NCBI GenBank assembly: GCA_030613445.1
Contig: JAUWLY010000070.1
Span: 1-10,422, forward strand
Length of the DNA: 10,422 nucleotides
Source of the DNA: Candidatus Stahliibacteriota bacterium
GTDB taxonomy: Bacteria > Hydrothermota > Tepidihabitantia > SM23-42
Direction: 5' to 3'
The notes below the pieces were generated by a model. That model did no database searches. It worked only from the letters and a program-made list of their open reading frames with translations, and was not told the DNA's origin. The position numbers and the translations under genes were made by a program. Shown here piece by piece: positions 1-6,055 of this stretch. The stretch's first letter is position 1. Every line of letters starts with the position of its first letter.

Positions 1-1
1 G

Positions 2-397
2 CCATTAAAGTCCTTGGATGATATGCGGAAGCTGATGCCGAATTTTTCAATAATGGATAGTGTATGCACGCGTCTTGGTATACATGGCGTAATTGTTTTC
101 TGCAGAGAAACCTTTGATGCCGGCAATGATGCCTTTATGCGCCATTTTGCTCCTTCATTGGGTGTTAATGAAGACCCTATTTCTGGTGCCGCAGCCGGCG
201 GCCTTGGTTGTTACATGATTCGCCATAAAGTAGTTACGCAGACCAATTTTACGCGAATTATCATTGAGCAAGGCTATTTACAAGGACGAAAGGGGAGGGT
301 TTTTGTCCATATTGAGACTACCCGTGACCAGATATTAAGAGTAAGAGTGGGTGGTAATGCAGTTCTTACATTTACCGGCTATATCCTGGCGCCTTAA
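2..397 (+). CDS. PhzF-family isomerase/epimerase, C-terminal part (5' end outside window)
   Basis: The reading frame is open from the left edge (frame starting at base 2), so this is the last ~131 residues of a longer gene; the TTG at 14 and the ATG at 23 are internal codons, not starts. The fragment carries the family's C-terminal signature NEDPISGAAAGGLG (about residues 61-74 of the visible part), the glycine-rich EDPxSGxAA turn of the second PhzF half-barrel, followed by the strand-rich EQGYLQGRKGRVFVHIE segment. PhzF-like proteins are about 260-300 aa and catalyse isomerisations; most members outside phenazine clusters have no assigned substrate. The catalytic Glu expected near residue 45 lies in the missing N-terminal half, so activity cannot be judged. 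The gene is convergent with the HD-GYP gene that follows. The family call is fairly secure; the substrate is unknown. Confidence 0.82.
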   Translation, partial: PLKSLDDMRKLMPNFSIMDSVCTRLGIHGVIVFCRETFDAGNDAFMRHFAPSLGVNEDPISGAAAGGLGCYMIRHKVVTQTNFTRIIIEQGYLQGRKGRVFVHIETTRDQILRVRVGGNAVLTFTGYILAP

Positions 398-432
398 CGT
401 TCTAACCCCAAATCTTTAAGCGCTCAGACAAC

Positions 433-478
433 AAACCCCATAGAAATCCTACAACCGGGCAAACATCCTATAGGGTTT
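433..478. terminator. Imperfect inverted repeat between convergent genes, possible bidirectional terminator
   Basis: AAACCCCATAG (433-443) pairs with CTATAGGGTTT (468-478), 10 of 11 positions, around a 24-nt loop. It sits in the 82-bp gap between the PhzF stop and the stop of the convergent HD-GYP gene, where a shared terminator would be expected. There is no long U-run directly after the stem on the plus strand, only the T-rich start of the opposite gene, so the terminator role is inferred from position. Confidence 0.35.
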
Positions 479-479
479 A

Positions 480-1142
480 CTATTTGTTATTTTTTTCGTC
501 TTTTTGGGATAATAATTTTAAGAATATCTTTACTATTGCTGGGTCAAACTGACTGTTTGAAACACGCTTCACCTCCTCAATTGCTGCTTGTTTAGTCATT
601 GCTTTTCGATAGGGTCGTTCTGAGGTCATAGCATCAAAAGCATCAGCTACTGCAATAATCCTGGCGATAAGGGGGATGTCTCCTTTGGTTAGACCCTCAG
701 GATACCCTGACCCATCATAGTATTCATGGTGACTCTTGACACCTTTAAGTGCCTCAATGAGTTCGCTAAAACCAGCGAGCATATAATAACCCCTCATCAC
801 ATGCATGGTGATTTCGTTCCTTTCCTCGTTGGTCAGTGCTCCTGGTTTAAGTAGTATGGTTTCGTCAATTCCGATTTTTCCAAAGTCATGCAATATTGCC
901 GCGACCTCCAGGACAACTTTCTCATTTTCAGAAAAACCAATATTATCAGCAATACTCAAGCAATATTCAGTTACCCTGATGCTGTGACCGTCACGGTAGG
1001 GGATTTTACAATCTATTTCTTCGCCAATCTCTCTTAAATCTTTTAGTGCCTGTTTTGGATTTTTATGCAGGGTTCGAGCAATGAGACCCAAACAGCGGAT
1101 GATTTCATCGATGTTGATTTTCTTACCCTGCTGTTCTTTCAT
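480..1142 (-). CDS. HD-GYP domain protein, putative cyclic-di-GMP phosphodiesterase
   Basis: A 220-aa protein made almost entirely of one HD-GYP domain. The visible metal-site and signature residues are H53 (DGHSIRV), H85-D86 in ILHDFGKIGI, H114, H138-H139 in SHHEYYDGSGYPEGL with the GYP triplet at 146-148, and D167 in VADAFDAMTSERPYR. Family members hydrolyse the second messenger c-di-GMP to pGpG or GMP using a di- or tri-iron site; all expected ligands seem present, so an active enzyme is likely. There is no receiver, PAS, GAF or membrane segment; only ~50 N-terminal residues precede the domain, with a short amphipathic stretch, so any input signal must come from a partner. No Shine-Dalgarno precedes the ATG, and a -35/-10 pair lies directly upstream, suggesting a leaderless transcript. 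The gene is divergent from the rnf operon. Confidence 0.88.
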   Translation of the reverse strand: MKEQQGKKINIDEIIRCLGLIARTLHKNPKQALKDLREIGEEIDCKIPYRDGHSIRVTEYCLSIADNIGFSENEKVVLEVAAILHDFGKIGIDETILLKPGALTNEERNEITMHVMRGYYMLAGFSELIEALKGVKSHHEYYDGSGYPEGLTKGDIPLIARIIAVADAFDAMTSERPYRKAMTKQAAIEEVKRVSNSQFDPAIVKIFLKLLSQKDEKNNK

Positions 1143-1147
1143 ATTTA

Positions 1148-1175
1148 AATATATGTGTTTCTGAACTTATGTCAA
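1148..1175 (-). promoter_or_regulatory. Promoter of the HD-GYP gene, probably leaderless
   Basis: On the minus strand, TTGACA (1170-1175, 6/6 to the sigma70 consensus) is followed after 16 nt by TATATT (1148-1153, 5/6). Only five bases (TAAAT) separate the -10 box from the ATG at 1142-1140, so transcription starting 6-8 nt after the -10 would begin at the start codon or within 1-2 nt of it. The absence of a Shine-Dalgarno sequence fits this. The boxes are read directly; the start point is inferred. Confidence 0.6.
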
Positions 1176-1233
1176 GGGGTGACTTAAGTATCGTGAGAGA
1201 TCGTTAAAAAGTAGTTCTTTTTTCATGGTAAGG

Positions 1234-1261
1234 TTGACTAACTTAGAAAAATGACTATACT
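1234..1261 (+). promoter_or_regulatory. Promoter of the rnf operon, probably leaderless for rnfC
   Basis: TTGACT (1234-1239, 5/6) and TATACT (1256-1261, 5/6) are separated by 16 nt. Seven bases (AAATTCC) then lead directly to the ATG at 1269, so the predicted transcription start falls on or next to that ATG. The upstream in-frame ATG at 1251 lies between the -35 and -10 boxes and would not be transcribed from this promoter. Spacing and layout mirror the divergent HD-GYP promoter. Confidence 0.55.
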
Positions 1262-1268
1262 AAATTCC

Positions 1269-2561
1269 ATGTTAAAAGGGTTTCTTGGCGGTATTCATCT
1301 TTCAGAAAACAAGTTCACTGAAAACCTTGCTATTGAAGTTATGCCAGCACCAAAGCTGGTATACATACCATTAGCTCAGCATGCAGGCAAGCCAGCCAAA
1401 CCCATTGTGCAAAAGGATGATTTTGTGAAAATCGGTACGAAAATTGGTGAAAGTGAAGGTTTCATTTCTGCACCAGTCCATGCTAGTATTTCAGGTAAAG
1501 TCTTGGATATCAAGCAGCACCCGCATCCTGTTTTGGCTTCAGCCGAATGTTGCATTATTGAATCAGATGAAACAGAAGACTGGGCAGCAGGGATGAAAGA
1601 GAAACATGATTATGAAAACCTTCCAAAAGAAGAGCTCCTTAGTATCATAAGAGATGCTGGTATTGTGGGTTTGGGTGGTGCAGCATTTCCGACGCACGTA
1701 AAGCTATCACCACCTCCAGATAAACCAATCGAATATTTGTTAATAAATGGTTGCGAATGTGAACCAAGGCTCACTGCTGATCATCGGTTAATGCTTGAAT
1801 ATCCTATTGGAATTATTGAAGGTGCAAAGTTATTTCAACAAATCCTCAATACTAAGCATTTGATATTTTGTATCGAAGATAATAAAAAGGAAGCAGCTAA
1901 GATTTTCATCAGTGAAAATGAAGAGGTTAGGGTATTGAAGACAAAATATCCCCAAGGTGCTGAAAAACAGCTGATAAAAACAGTGCTCAATCGTACTGTA
2001 CCCAGAGGAGGATTGCCCATGGATGTGGGTTGTGTAGTGCAGAATGTGGGTACGTGCTATGCTGCATTTCAGGCAGTTAAGTTCAGGAAACCATTGATCG
2101 ATCGCGTTGTTACGGTTACTGGCGACGGGGTAAAAGAATCCAAGAATTTGCTCATCAGAATCGGTACATCGGTAATCGACGTAGTCAACTTTTGTGGTGG
2201 TTTTGTCGATCAACCCAAGCGGATTATTTTCGGCGGTCCAATGATGGGTATTTCCCAATATGCTGAGGATGTGCCTATAATAAAAGGTACATCAGGTATC
2301 TTGGTTAGTAAAGAGGTCAGTAGTTATGAAGAGGGACCATGTGTTCGCTGTGGTTGTTGCGTTGATGCATGCCCGATGGGACTGATGCCGACGGAAATCT
2401 ACAAACTGGTAAAGAACAAAAAATTCCTGAAATCAAAGGACTATGGTGTGCTTGATTGCATTGAATGTGGTTGTTGCGCTTATGGTTGTCCTTCAAAGAT
2501 ACCGCTTGTGCACTATTTAAAATACGGAAAGAATGAGGTCTGGAGATTATCAAAGAAATGA
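1269..2561 (+). CDS. rnfC: Rnf electron transport complex subunit C (NADH/FMN and 4Fe-4S subunit)
   Basis: RnfC is the membrane-associated cytoplasmic subunit of the Rnf complex that exchanges electrons with NAD(H). From the ATG at 1269 the protein has 430 aa and begins MLKGFLGGIHLSENK, matching the usual family start (F-x-GGIHP). The frame also has an ATG at 1251, but the -10 box lies across the intervening codons and no ribosome-binding site serves it. Visible features in order: an N-terminal barrel-sandwich/biotinyl-like region with SAPVHASISGKV at about 67-78; the nucleotide/FMN-binding glycine stretch GLGGAAFPTHVKL at about 134-146; INGCECEPRLTADHRLM at about 159-175; and two C-terminal 4Fe-4S motifs with cysteines at about 358, 361, 364, 368 and 397, 400, 403, 407. 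The length is typical of short RnfC proteins that lack the long alanine-rich C-terminal tail of enterobacterial RsxC. It is the first gene of the operon and its stop overlaps rnfD by ATGA. Confidence 0.93.
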   Translation: MLKGFLGGIHLSENKFTENLAIEVMPAPKLVYIPLAQHAGKPAKPIVQKDDFVKIGTKIGESEGFISAPVHASISGKVLDIKQHPHPVLASAECCIIESDETEDWAAGMKEKHDYENLPKEELLSIIRDAGIVGLGGAAFPTHVKLSPPPDKPIEYLLINGCECEPRLTADHRLMLEYPIGIIEGAKLFQQILNTKHLIFCIEDNKKEAAKIFISENEEVRVLKTKYPQGAEKQLIKTVLNRTVPRGGLPMDVGCVVQNVGTCYAAFQAVKFRKPLIDRVVTVTGDGVKESKNLLIRIGTSVIDVVNFCGGFVDQPKRIIFGGPMMGISQYAEDVPIIKGTSGILVSKEVSSYEEGPCVRCGCCVDACPMGLMPTEIYKLVKNKKFLKSKDYGVLDCIECGCCAYGCPSKIPLVHYLKYGKNEVWRLSKK

Positions 2562-3556
2562 AAGATCTATTGATTGTTTCTGCGTCACCCCATATCAGCG
2601 GAAAACTCGACATTTCGTTGGCAATGAAGGCAGTGATCCTTGCCCTCTTGCCGGCTTTTATATTCAGCGTCTATATATTTGGCTGGCGCGCTTTGCTAGT
2701 AACCGTCATAACTATTGTTTCCTGCATGATAAGTGAAGCAATCATGCAGAGGATGTTGGGCAAGAAGATAACCTTAGATGATGGCAGCGCAGTGCTTACT
2801 GGCATCTTATTAGCCTTCAATCTTCCGCCCGGCGTACCGCTTTGGCTACCAATTGTTGGCAGTGTTTTTGCAATTGTTTTTGCCAAGCAGCTTTTCGGTG
2901 GTCTGGGCTACAATTTCATCAATCCGGCACTTGCGGGTCGGGCATTTTTAATGACTTCGTGGCCATCTTTTATGACCAAGGAGTGGTTAATACCTACAGG
3001 TAGTACATTATCAGGTATTGATAGTATCACTAGCGCGACACCATTGACCCTGCTCAAAAACCCAGCAAATTTCGGACCACCAGAAGTCATTATACAACGA
3101 CTCAATGAAATGGCAACGATCAAGAACCTTTTCATCGGAAAAGTTGGGGGGTGCCTTGGTGAAACTTCAGCGCTCCTTCTACTTATCGGCGGTTTGTTTT
3201 TGATAATTGTCGGTATCGTGGACTATCGAATTGTAACGGGGTATTTGGTGAGTTTCGGGATACTTGCGTTTGTCCTACCAACCAAAGCTAACTTACCTTT
3301 CCATCTTTTCTCAGGTGGTTTGTTCCTCGGTGCCTTTTTCATGGCAACTGACTGGGTAACTTCACCGGTAACCAAGAAAGGACGGTGGATTTTCGGCATT
3401 GGCTGCGGAGTCCTCACCGCGGTCATACGGATATGGGGAGGTTATCCTGAGGGTGTATCTTATTCAATCCTTCTTATGAATGTATTCACACCGCTAATTG
3501 ACCGTTTTACAAAAGAGAGGATTTTTGGTGAAAAGAAGAAGGGAGTGAAGCTATGA
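2558..3556 (+). CDS. rnfD: Rnf electron transport complex subunit D (covalent-flavin membrane subunit)
   Basis: RnfD (NqrB family) is a polytopic membrane subunit thought to take part in ion translocation. The 332-aa product has many hydrophobic segments (for example residues 26-58, 78-90, 93-110, 205-240 and 250-266). The hallmark stretch GGLGYNFINPALAGRAFL is at 114-131. The flavin-attachment motif is present as D155-x-x-T-S-A-T161-P-L, so Thr161 is the expected site of covalent FMN, added by an ApbE-type transferase (no apbE gene in the window). It starts within the end of rnfC (ATGA overlap), with GGAGA about 12 nt upstream inside the rnfC coding sequence, and ends in an ATGA overlap with rnfG. 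Length and motif order are normal for the family. Confidence 0.93.
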   Translation: MKDLLIVSASPHISGKLDISLAMKAVILALLPAFIFSVYIFGWRALLVTVITIVSCMISEAIMQRMLGKKITLDDGSAVLTGILLAFNLPPGVPLWLPIVGSVFAIVFAKQLFGGLGYNFINPALAGRAFLMTSWPSFMTKEWLIPTGSTLSGIDSITSATPLTLLKNPANFGPPEVIIQRLNEMATIKNLFIGKVGGCLGETSALLLLIGGLFLIIVGIVDYRIVTGYLVSFGILAFVLPTKANLPFHLFSGGLFLGAFFMATDWVTSPVTKKGRWIFGIGCGVLTAVIRIWGGYPEGVSYSILLMNVFTPLIDRFTKERIFGEKKKGVKL

Positions 3557-4449
3557 CCAGTACAAGATCGATGGTTGTAACACTCTTTATCGTTGCACTC
3601 ATTTGTTCAGTTATTTTATCCTTCGTATACTCGTACACTGCGCCGCAAATCGCAGAAACCCAAAAAGCATTGACCCTTGCCGGTCTGAAAGAAGTGATAG
3701 TCGCTGAAGAGTTTACTCCAGTGATGCCAGATACCGTGTGGAAGGCTATAGATTCCACACAAAATGTTGTGGGCATTGTTTTTCGCGTTTTTCCACAAGG
3801 CTATGGTGGTCCCGTTCCGATCATGGTGGGTCTTGATCTTGAAGGAAAAATCACTGGTATCAGAATCGCCAGTGCAGCTGAGGGACTTAAGGAAACACCG
3901 GGCTTAGGCGTCAAGATTATTGAGCCTGGCTTTCGAGATCAGTTTATTGGCAAGACAATTGATAATGTTCTTCTGAAAAGGGATGGAGGTGAGATTGATG
4001 CGATAACAGCCGCAACAATCTCATCGCGCGCCGTATGCAAGGGGATAAAACAAGGTATTGAGGAATTCGCTAGTTATTTGTGTCCACCACTTGATAAGCG
4101 TTGCGTCTTCCCTGATGCTCAAGATTTCATTGAGGTTATAACTGACACTCTCTGGTATGCGCTCGGGGAGAGCGATACCCTAGGTGTAGTTTTCATCGCA
4201 ACAACCCAGGGTTATACAGATCAGATCAAGTTCATTGCTGGGTTAACCACGAAGGGACAAATAACTGGCGTTGAGATACTTTATTCAAATGAAACGCCGG
4301 GTATTGGTGACGTTATAAGAGGTAAGGAATTTCTAAATTCATTCAAAGAAAAAATACCGGATGCGATAACCGGCGCAACAATGTCTTCTAAAGCGTTGAT
4401 CAATCGTGTAAAGGAAAAAGTCGAGATCTATAAGGGTTTTCTGAAATGA
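3553..4449 (+). CDS. rnfG: Rnf electron transport complex subunit G with two tandem FMN-binding domains
   Basis: RnfG (NqrC family) is anchored by one N-terminal helix (about residues 8-28) and normally carries a single covalent FMN on the outer face of the membrane in about 190-220 aa. This 298-aa protein has two FMN-binding domains. Domain 1 spans roughly 72-172 and ends in D149-AIT-AA-T155-ISS. Domain 2 spans roughly 207-293 and ends in D270-AIT-GA-T276-MSS. The internal repeat is easy to align: GIVFRVFPQGYGG with GVVFIATTQGYTD, LEGKITGIRI with TKGQITGVEI, and ETPGLG with ETPGIG. Domain 2 has the exact DxxTGAT flavinylation pattern; domain 1 has Ala for Gly (TAAT). A linker with C177 and C184 joins the domains. 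GGGAG about 9 nt upstream serves the ATG. It overlaps rnfD and rnfE by ATGA, so it is an integral part of the operon rather than an added neighbour. Confidence 0.9.
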   Translation: MTSTRSMVVTLFIVALICSVILSFVYSYTAPQIAETQKALTLAGLKEVIVAEEFTPVMPDTVWKAIDSTQNVVGIVFRVFPQGYGGPVPIMVGLDLEGKITGIRIASAAEGLKETPGLGVKIIEPGFRDQFIGKTIDNVLLKRDGGEIDAITAATISSRAVCKGIKQGIEEFASYLCPPLDKRCVFPDAQDFIEVITDTLWYALGESDTLGVVFIATTQGYTDQIKFIAGLTTKGQITGVEILYSNETPGIGDVIRGKEFLNSFKEKIPDAITGATMSSKALINRVKEKVEIYKGFLK

Positions 4450-5036
4450 AGAAATCGCAAATTTTCACTCGCGGTTTGATTAAAGAAAACGCTGTTCTCG
4501 TTTTAATGATCGGTTTATGTCCTGCACTGGCAGTATCTGGCACGGTGCGTGATGCTTTTGGTATGGGACTTGCCGCTACTTTCGTACTCTTTTTTTCTAA
4601 TATAATAATTTCGATAATGAGAAAGAGGATACCGAATGAGGTAAGGATACCTATATTTATTTTAATTATATCCACTTTCGTGACGATAATTGACTATTTT
4701 ATGCAGGCATTTCAACCAAGCCTGTATCGTGCTCTGGGTGTTTTTGTACCGCTCATCGTAGTCAACTGCATGATACTGGGTAGGGCTGAGGCATATGCTT
4801 CAAAAAACTCAGTAATTAATTCGGCACTCGATGGTCTTGGGGTTGGTTTAGGTTTTACCTTAGCGCTGACAGTCATGGGTGCGATAAGGGAAATTCTTGG
4901 TAACGGTACTTTTTTGGGTATGGCGATATTTGGTGAAGGGTTTAAGAATGCATCGGTTATCTTCATGATACTTCCCCCGGGAGCGTTTCTTGTTATTGGT
5001 GTCATGAAGGCATTGATAAACAGATATTACAAATAG
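4446..5036 (+). CDS. rnfE: Rnf electron transport complex subunit E
   Basis: RnfE (NqrD family) is a ~200-aa integral membrane protein that pairs with RnfA; the two form a pseudo-symmetric unit whose four cysteines bind an iron centre in the membrane. This 196-aa product has the expected cysteines C25 in MIGLCPALAVS and C108 in VVNCMILGRAEAYAS, plus about six hydrophobic segments and the GLGVGLGFTLAL stretch near residue 130. MxxGLCPALAVSGT and NCMILGRAEA are diagnostic for RnfE/NqrD as opposed to RnfA/NqrE. It starts in an ATGA overlap with rnfG (AAGGG upstream) and is followed by rnfA after 9 bp. Presence of RnfC rather than NqrA upstream supports an Rnf rather than a Na+-NQR assignment. 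Confidence 0.93.
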   Translation: MKKSQIFTRGLIKENAVLVLMIGLCPALAVSGTVRDAFGMGLAATFVLFFSNIIISIMRKRIPNEVRIPIFILIISTFVTIIDYFMQAFQPSLYRALGVFVPLIVVNCMILGRAEAYASKNSVINSALDGLGVGLGFTLALTVMGAIREILGNGTFLGMAIFGEGFKNASVIFMILPPGAFLVIGVMKALINRYYK

Positions 5037-5045
5037 GAGACAAGA

Positions 5046-5630
5046 ATGAAAGATCCCGCATTAATTTTCCTGGCTGCTTTTCTTGTAAACAATATCGTAT
5101 TAATGCGTTTCCTTGGTCTATGCCCGTTCTTTGGTGTTTCTAACGCGGTTGAGACTGCTAGTGGTATGGGTATGGCAGTTATTTTTGTTATGACCCTAGC
5201 TTCGTGGATTACGTGGATTGTTTACCACGGAATTCTCTTGCCGTTTGATCTTGTCTTTTTGCGAACCGCAGTATTCATTCTGACAATCGCTTCACTCGTC
5301 CAACTCGTTGAGATGTTCTTGAAAAAATCTTACCGGACCTTATATAATGCTCTGGGCATCTATTTACCGTTGATCACGACCAACTGTGCAATCCTCGGTG
5401 TTACTTTCTTGACTATCGACAACAAGTTCGATTTCTTAAACAGTACAATTTTTTCCATCGGTACAGGTCTTGGATTTATGGTCGTTATGATAACCTTTGC
5501 CGCAATCAAGGAGCGGCTTGACCTCGCGCCGATAAACCCATCAATAAAAGGGTACCCCATTTCTTTCATCGCCGCAGGCTTGATGGCACTCGCCTTTTTA
5601 GGTTTTTCCGGTCTGTTCGGTCTTACCTAG
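5046..5630 (+). CDS. rnfA: Rnf electron transport complex subunit A
   Basis: RnfA (NqrE family) is the inverted-topology partner of RnfE. The 194-aa protein carries C26 in MRFLGLCPFFGVSN and C114 in TTNCAILGVTF, the two cysteines that complete the shared iron site, and about six transmembrane segments. A strong ribosome-binding site (TAGGAGACAAG) immediately precedes the ATG. It is the last gene of the operon as seen here: where most rnf operons continue with rnfB, this one runs into about 425 bp of repeat-rich non-coding DNA and then convergent genes. Family assignment is secure. Confidence 0.93.
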   Translation: MKDPALIFLAAFLVNNIVLMRFLGLCPFFGVSNAVETASGMGMAVIFVMTLASWITWIVYHGILLPFDLVFLRTAVFILTIASLVQLVEMFLKKSYRTLYNALGIYLPLITTNCAILGVTFLTIDNKFDFLNSTIFSIGTGLGFMVVMITFAAIKERLDLAPINPSIKGYPISFIAAGLMALAFLGFSGLFGLT

Positions 5631-5657
5631 AAAAATATTATTTTGGAGTTTGTAGTG

Positions 5658-5673
5658 GTCGCATTCATGCGAC
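5658..5673. repeat. Short palindromic repeat GTCGCAT-TC-ATGCGAC
   Basis: A perfect 7-bp inverted repeat with a 2-nt centre, 27 bp after the rnfA stop. A degenerate copy (GTCGCATTCAGGTGAC) lies at 5758-5773, and a sequence of the same layout (7-bp arms around TC) is at 7906-7921. The hairpin has no U-run after it, so a terminator role is possible but weak. Confidence 0.5.
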
Positions 5674-5679
5674 TCTGTC

Positions 5680-5711
5680 ATTGCGAAGCTGACAGAGTCA
5701 GCTGAAGCAAT
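5680..5711. repeat. Hairpin repeat ATTGC...AGCTGAC-AGA-GTCAGCT...GCAAT
   Basis: The inner arms AGCTGAC and GTCAGCT pair perfectly around AGA, and the outer ATTGC and GCAAT also pair, giving a stem of about 12 bp with one internal mismatch or bulge. This kind of TGTCATTGCGAA...GAAGCAAT element is a common dispersed intergenic repeat in environmental bacterial genomes (general knowledge, not tested here). Confidence 0.5.
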
Positions 5712-5788
5712 CTTACAAATAGCACTTACTCTTCGAGCCTGTCGAGAAGTTCCTTAGGTCGCATTCAGGTGACGATCATTCGGGGGCA

Positions 5789-5833
5789 TCAGTGGTTTCC
5801 TTCTATTACCTTCCTCTCCTCCTCCGTAATCCC
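5789..5833 (-). pseudogene. Fossil C-terminal tail resembling a DNA methyltransferase / type IIG enzyme
   Basis: The minus strand reads GITEEERKVIEGNH followed by a stop at 5789-5791. An in-frame TAA (5834-5836) replaces the Tyr codon expected before GIT, and nothing upstream looks coding. The plus-strand bases 5808-5833 match 8747-8772 at 24 of 26 positions, and that second copy is in frame in a 37-codon ORF. LYG(I/L)TEEE-x-x-(I/V)(I/V)E is the usual end of many Eco57I-type and BREX PglX-like methyltransferases. The parallel to the second copy is direct; origin from a lost restriction-modification gene is inferred. Confidence 0.4.
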
Positions 5834-5900
5834 TTATATTACTGGGGTCATTAAATAGCTTAATTTGATAGTTCCCTGTAGCCTGATGCAGGGTTTCCTA

Positions 5901-5983
5901 TGTCATTCCCTGGCTCGACCAGGGAATCCAGAAAAATAAAGAATATACAGAAACCTGGATTCCGCATCAAGTGCGGAATGACA
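5901..5983. repeat. REPIN-like pair of hairpin units in inverted orientation
   Basis: Unit 1 (5901-5931) is TGTCATTCC, a stem-loop, then GGAATCCAG; its core is a perfect 9-bp stem ATTCCCTGG/CCAGGGAAT with a 5-nt loop at 5905-5927. Unit 2 (5955-5983) is CTGGATTCC, a stem-loop with a perfect 8-bp stem ATTCCGCA/TGCGGAAT, then GGAATGACA. The two units are inverted relative to each other, so the outer TGTCATTCC/GGAATGACA ends match exactly over 9 bp. The inner loops have changed but kept pairing, the sign of a conserved structure. The layout is that of REP doublets mobilised by RAYT transposases; no such transposase is in the window. Confidence 0.55.
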
Positions 5984-6055
5984 ACATACATTCGGCAGTA
6001 TCTGATTAAACTATTTAGGGCTCTGAGTAATAACTTATAAGACAAATTATAAATC

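Larger units (their letters stand above)
5631..6055. repeat. Gene-free, repeat-rich intergenic region between convergent transcription units
   Basis: No credible gene was found in this 425-bp stretch on either strand. It holds at least four hairpin-forming units: 5658-5673, 5680-5711, 5731-5749 and the paired element 5901-5983. It also holds a degenerate second copy of the first hairpin at 5758-5773 and a fossil coding tail at 5789-5833. A minus-strand open frame of 67 codons crossing 5860-6063 only reads through the hairpins. There is no rnfB-like coding sequence, not even a CxxCxxC fragment, and no clear U-tailed terminator right after rnfA. Confidence 0.7.

Noticed and set aside
1251..1268. 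ATG at 1251 as the rnfC start
   Set aside because: It lies between a good -35 and -10 box, has no ribosome-binding site, and adds six residues that family members lack; the ATG at 1269 fits better.
1830..2258. 142-codon minus-strand frame inside rnfC
   Set aside because: Shadow of a gene with clear Fe-S and nucleotide-binding motifs on the plus strand.
1269..5630. Na+-translocating NADH:quinone reductase (nqr) operon
   Set aside because: The first gene has the two 4Fe-4S motifs and NADH/FMN site of RnfC; there is no NqrA or NqrF, and the gene order C-D-G-E-A is that of rnf.
5631..6055. CRISPR array or tRNA gene in the hairpin-rich gap
   Set aside because: The repeats are not regularly spaced direct repeats with unique spacers, and no cloverleaf or GTTCRANNC-type T-arm was found.
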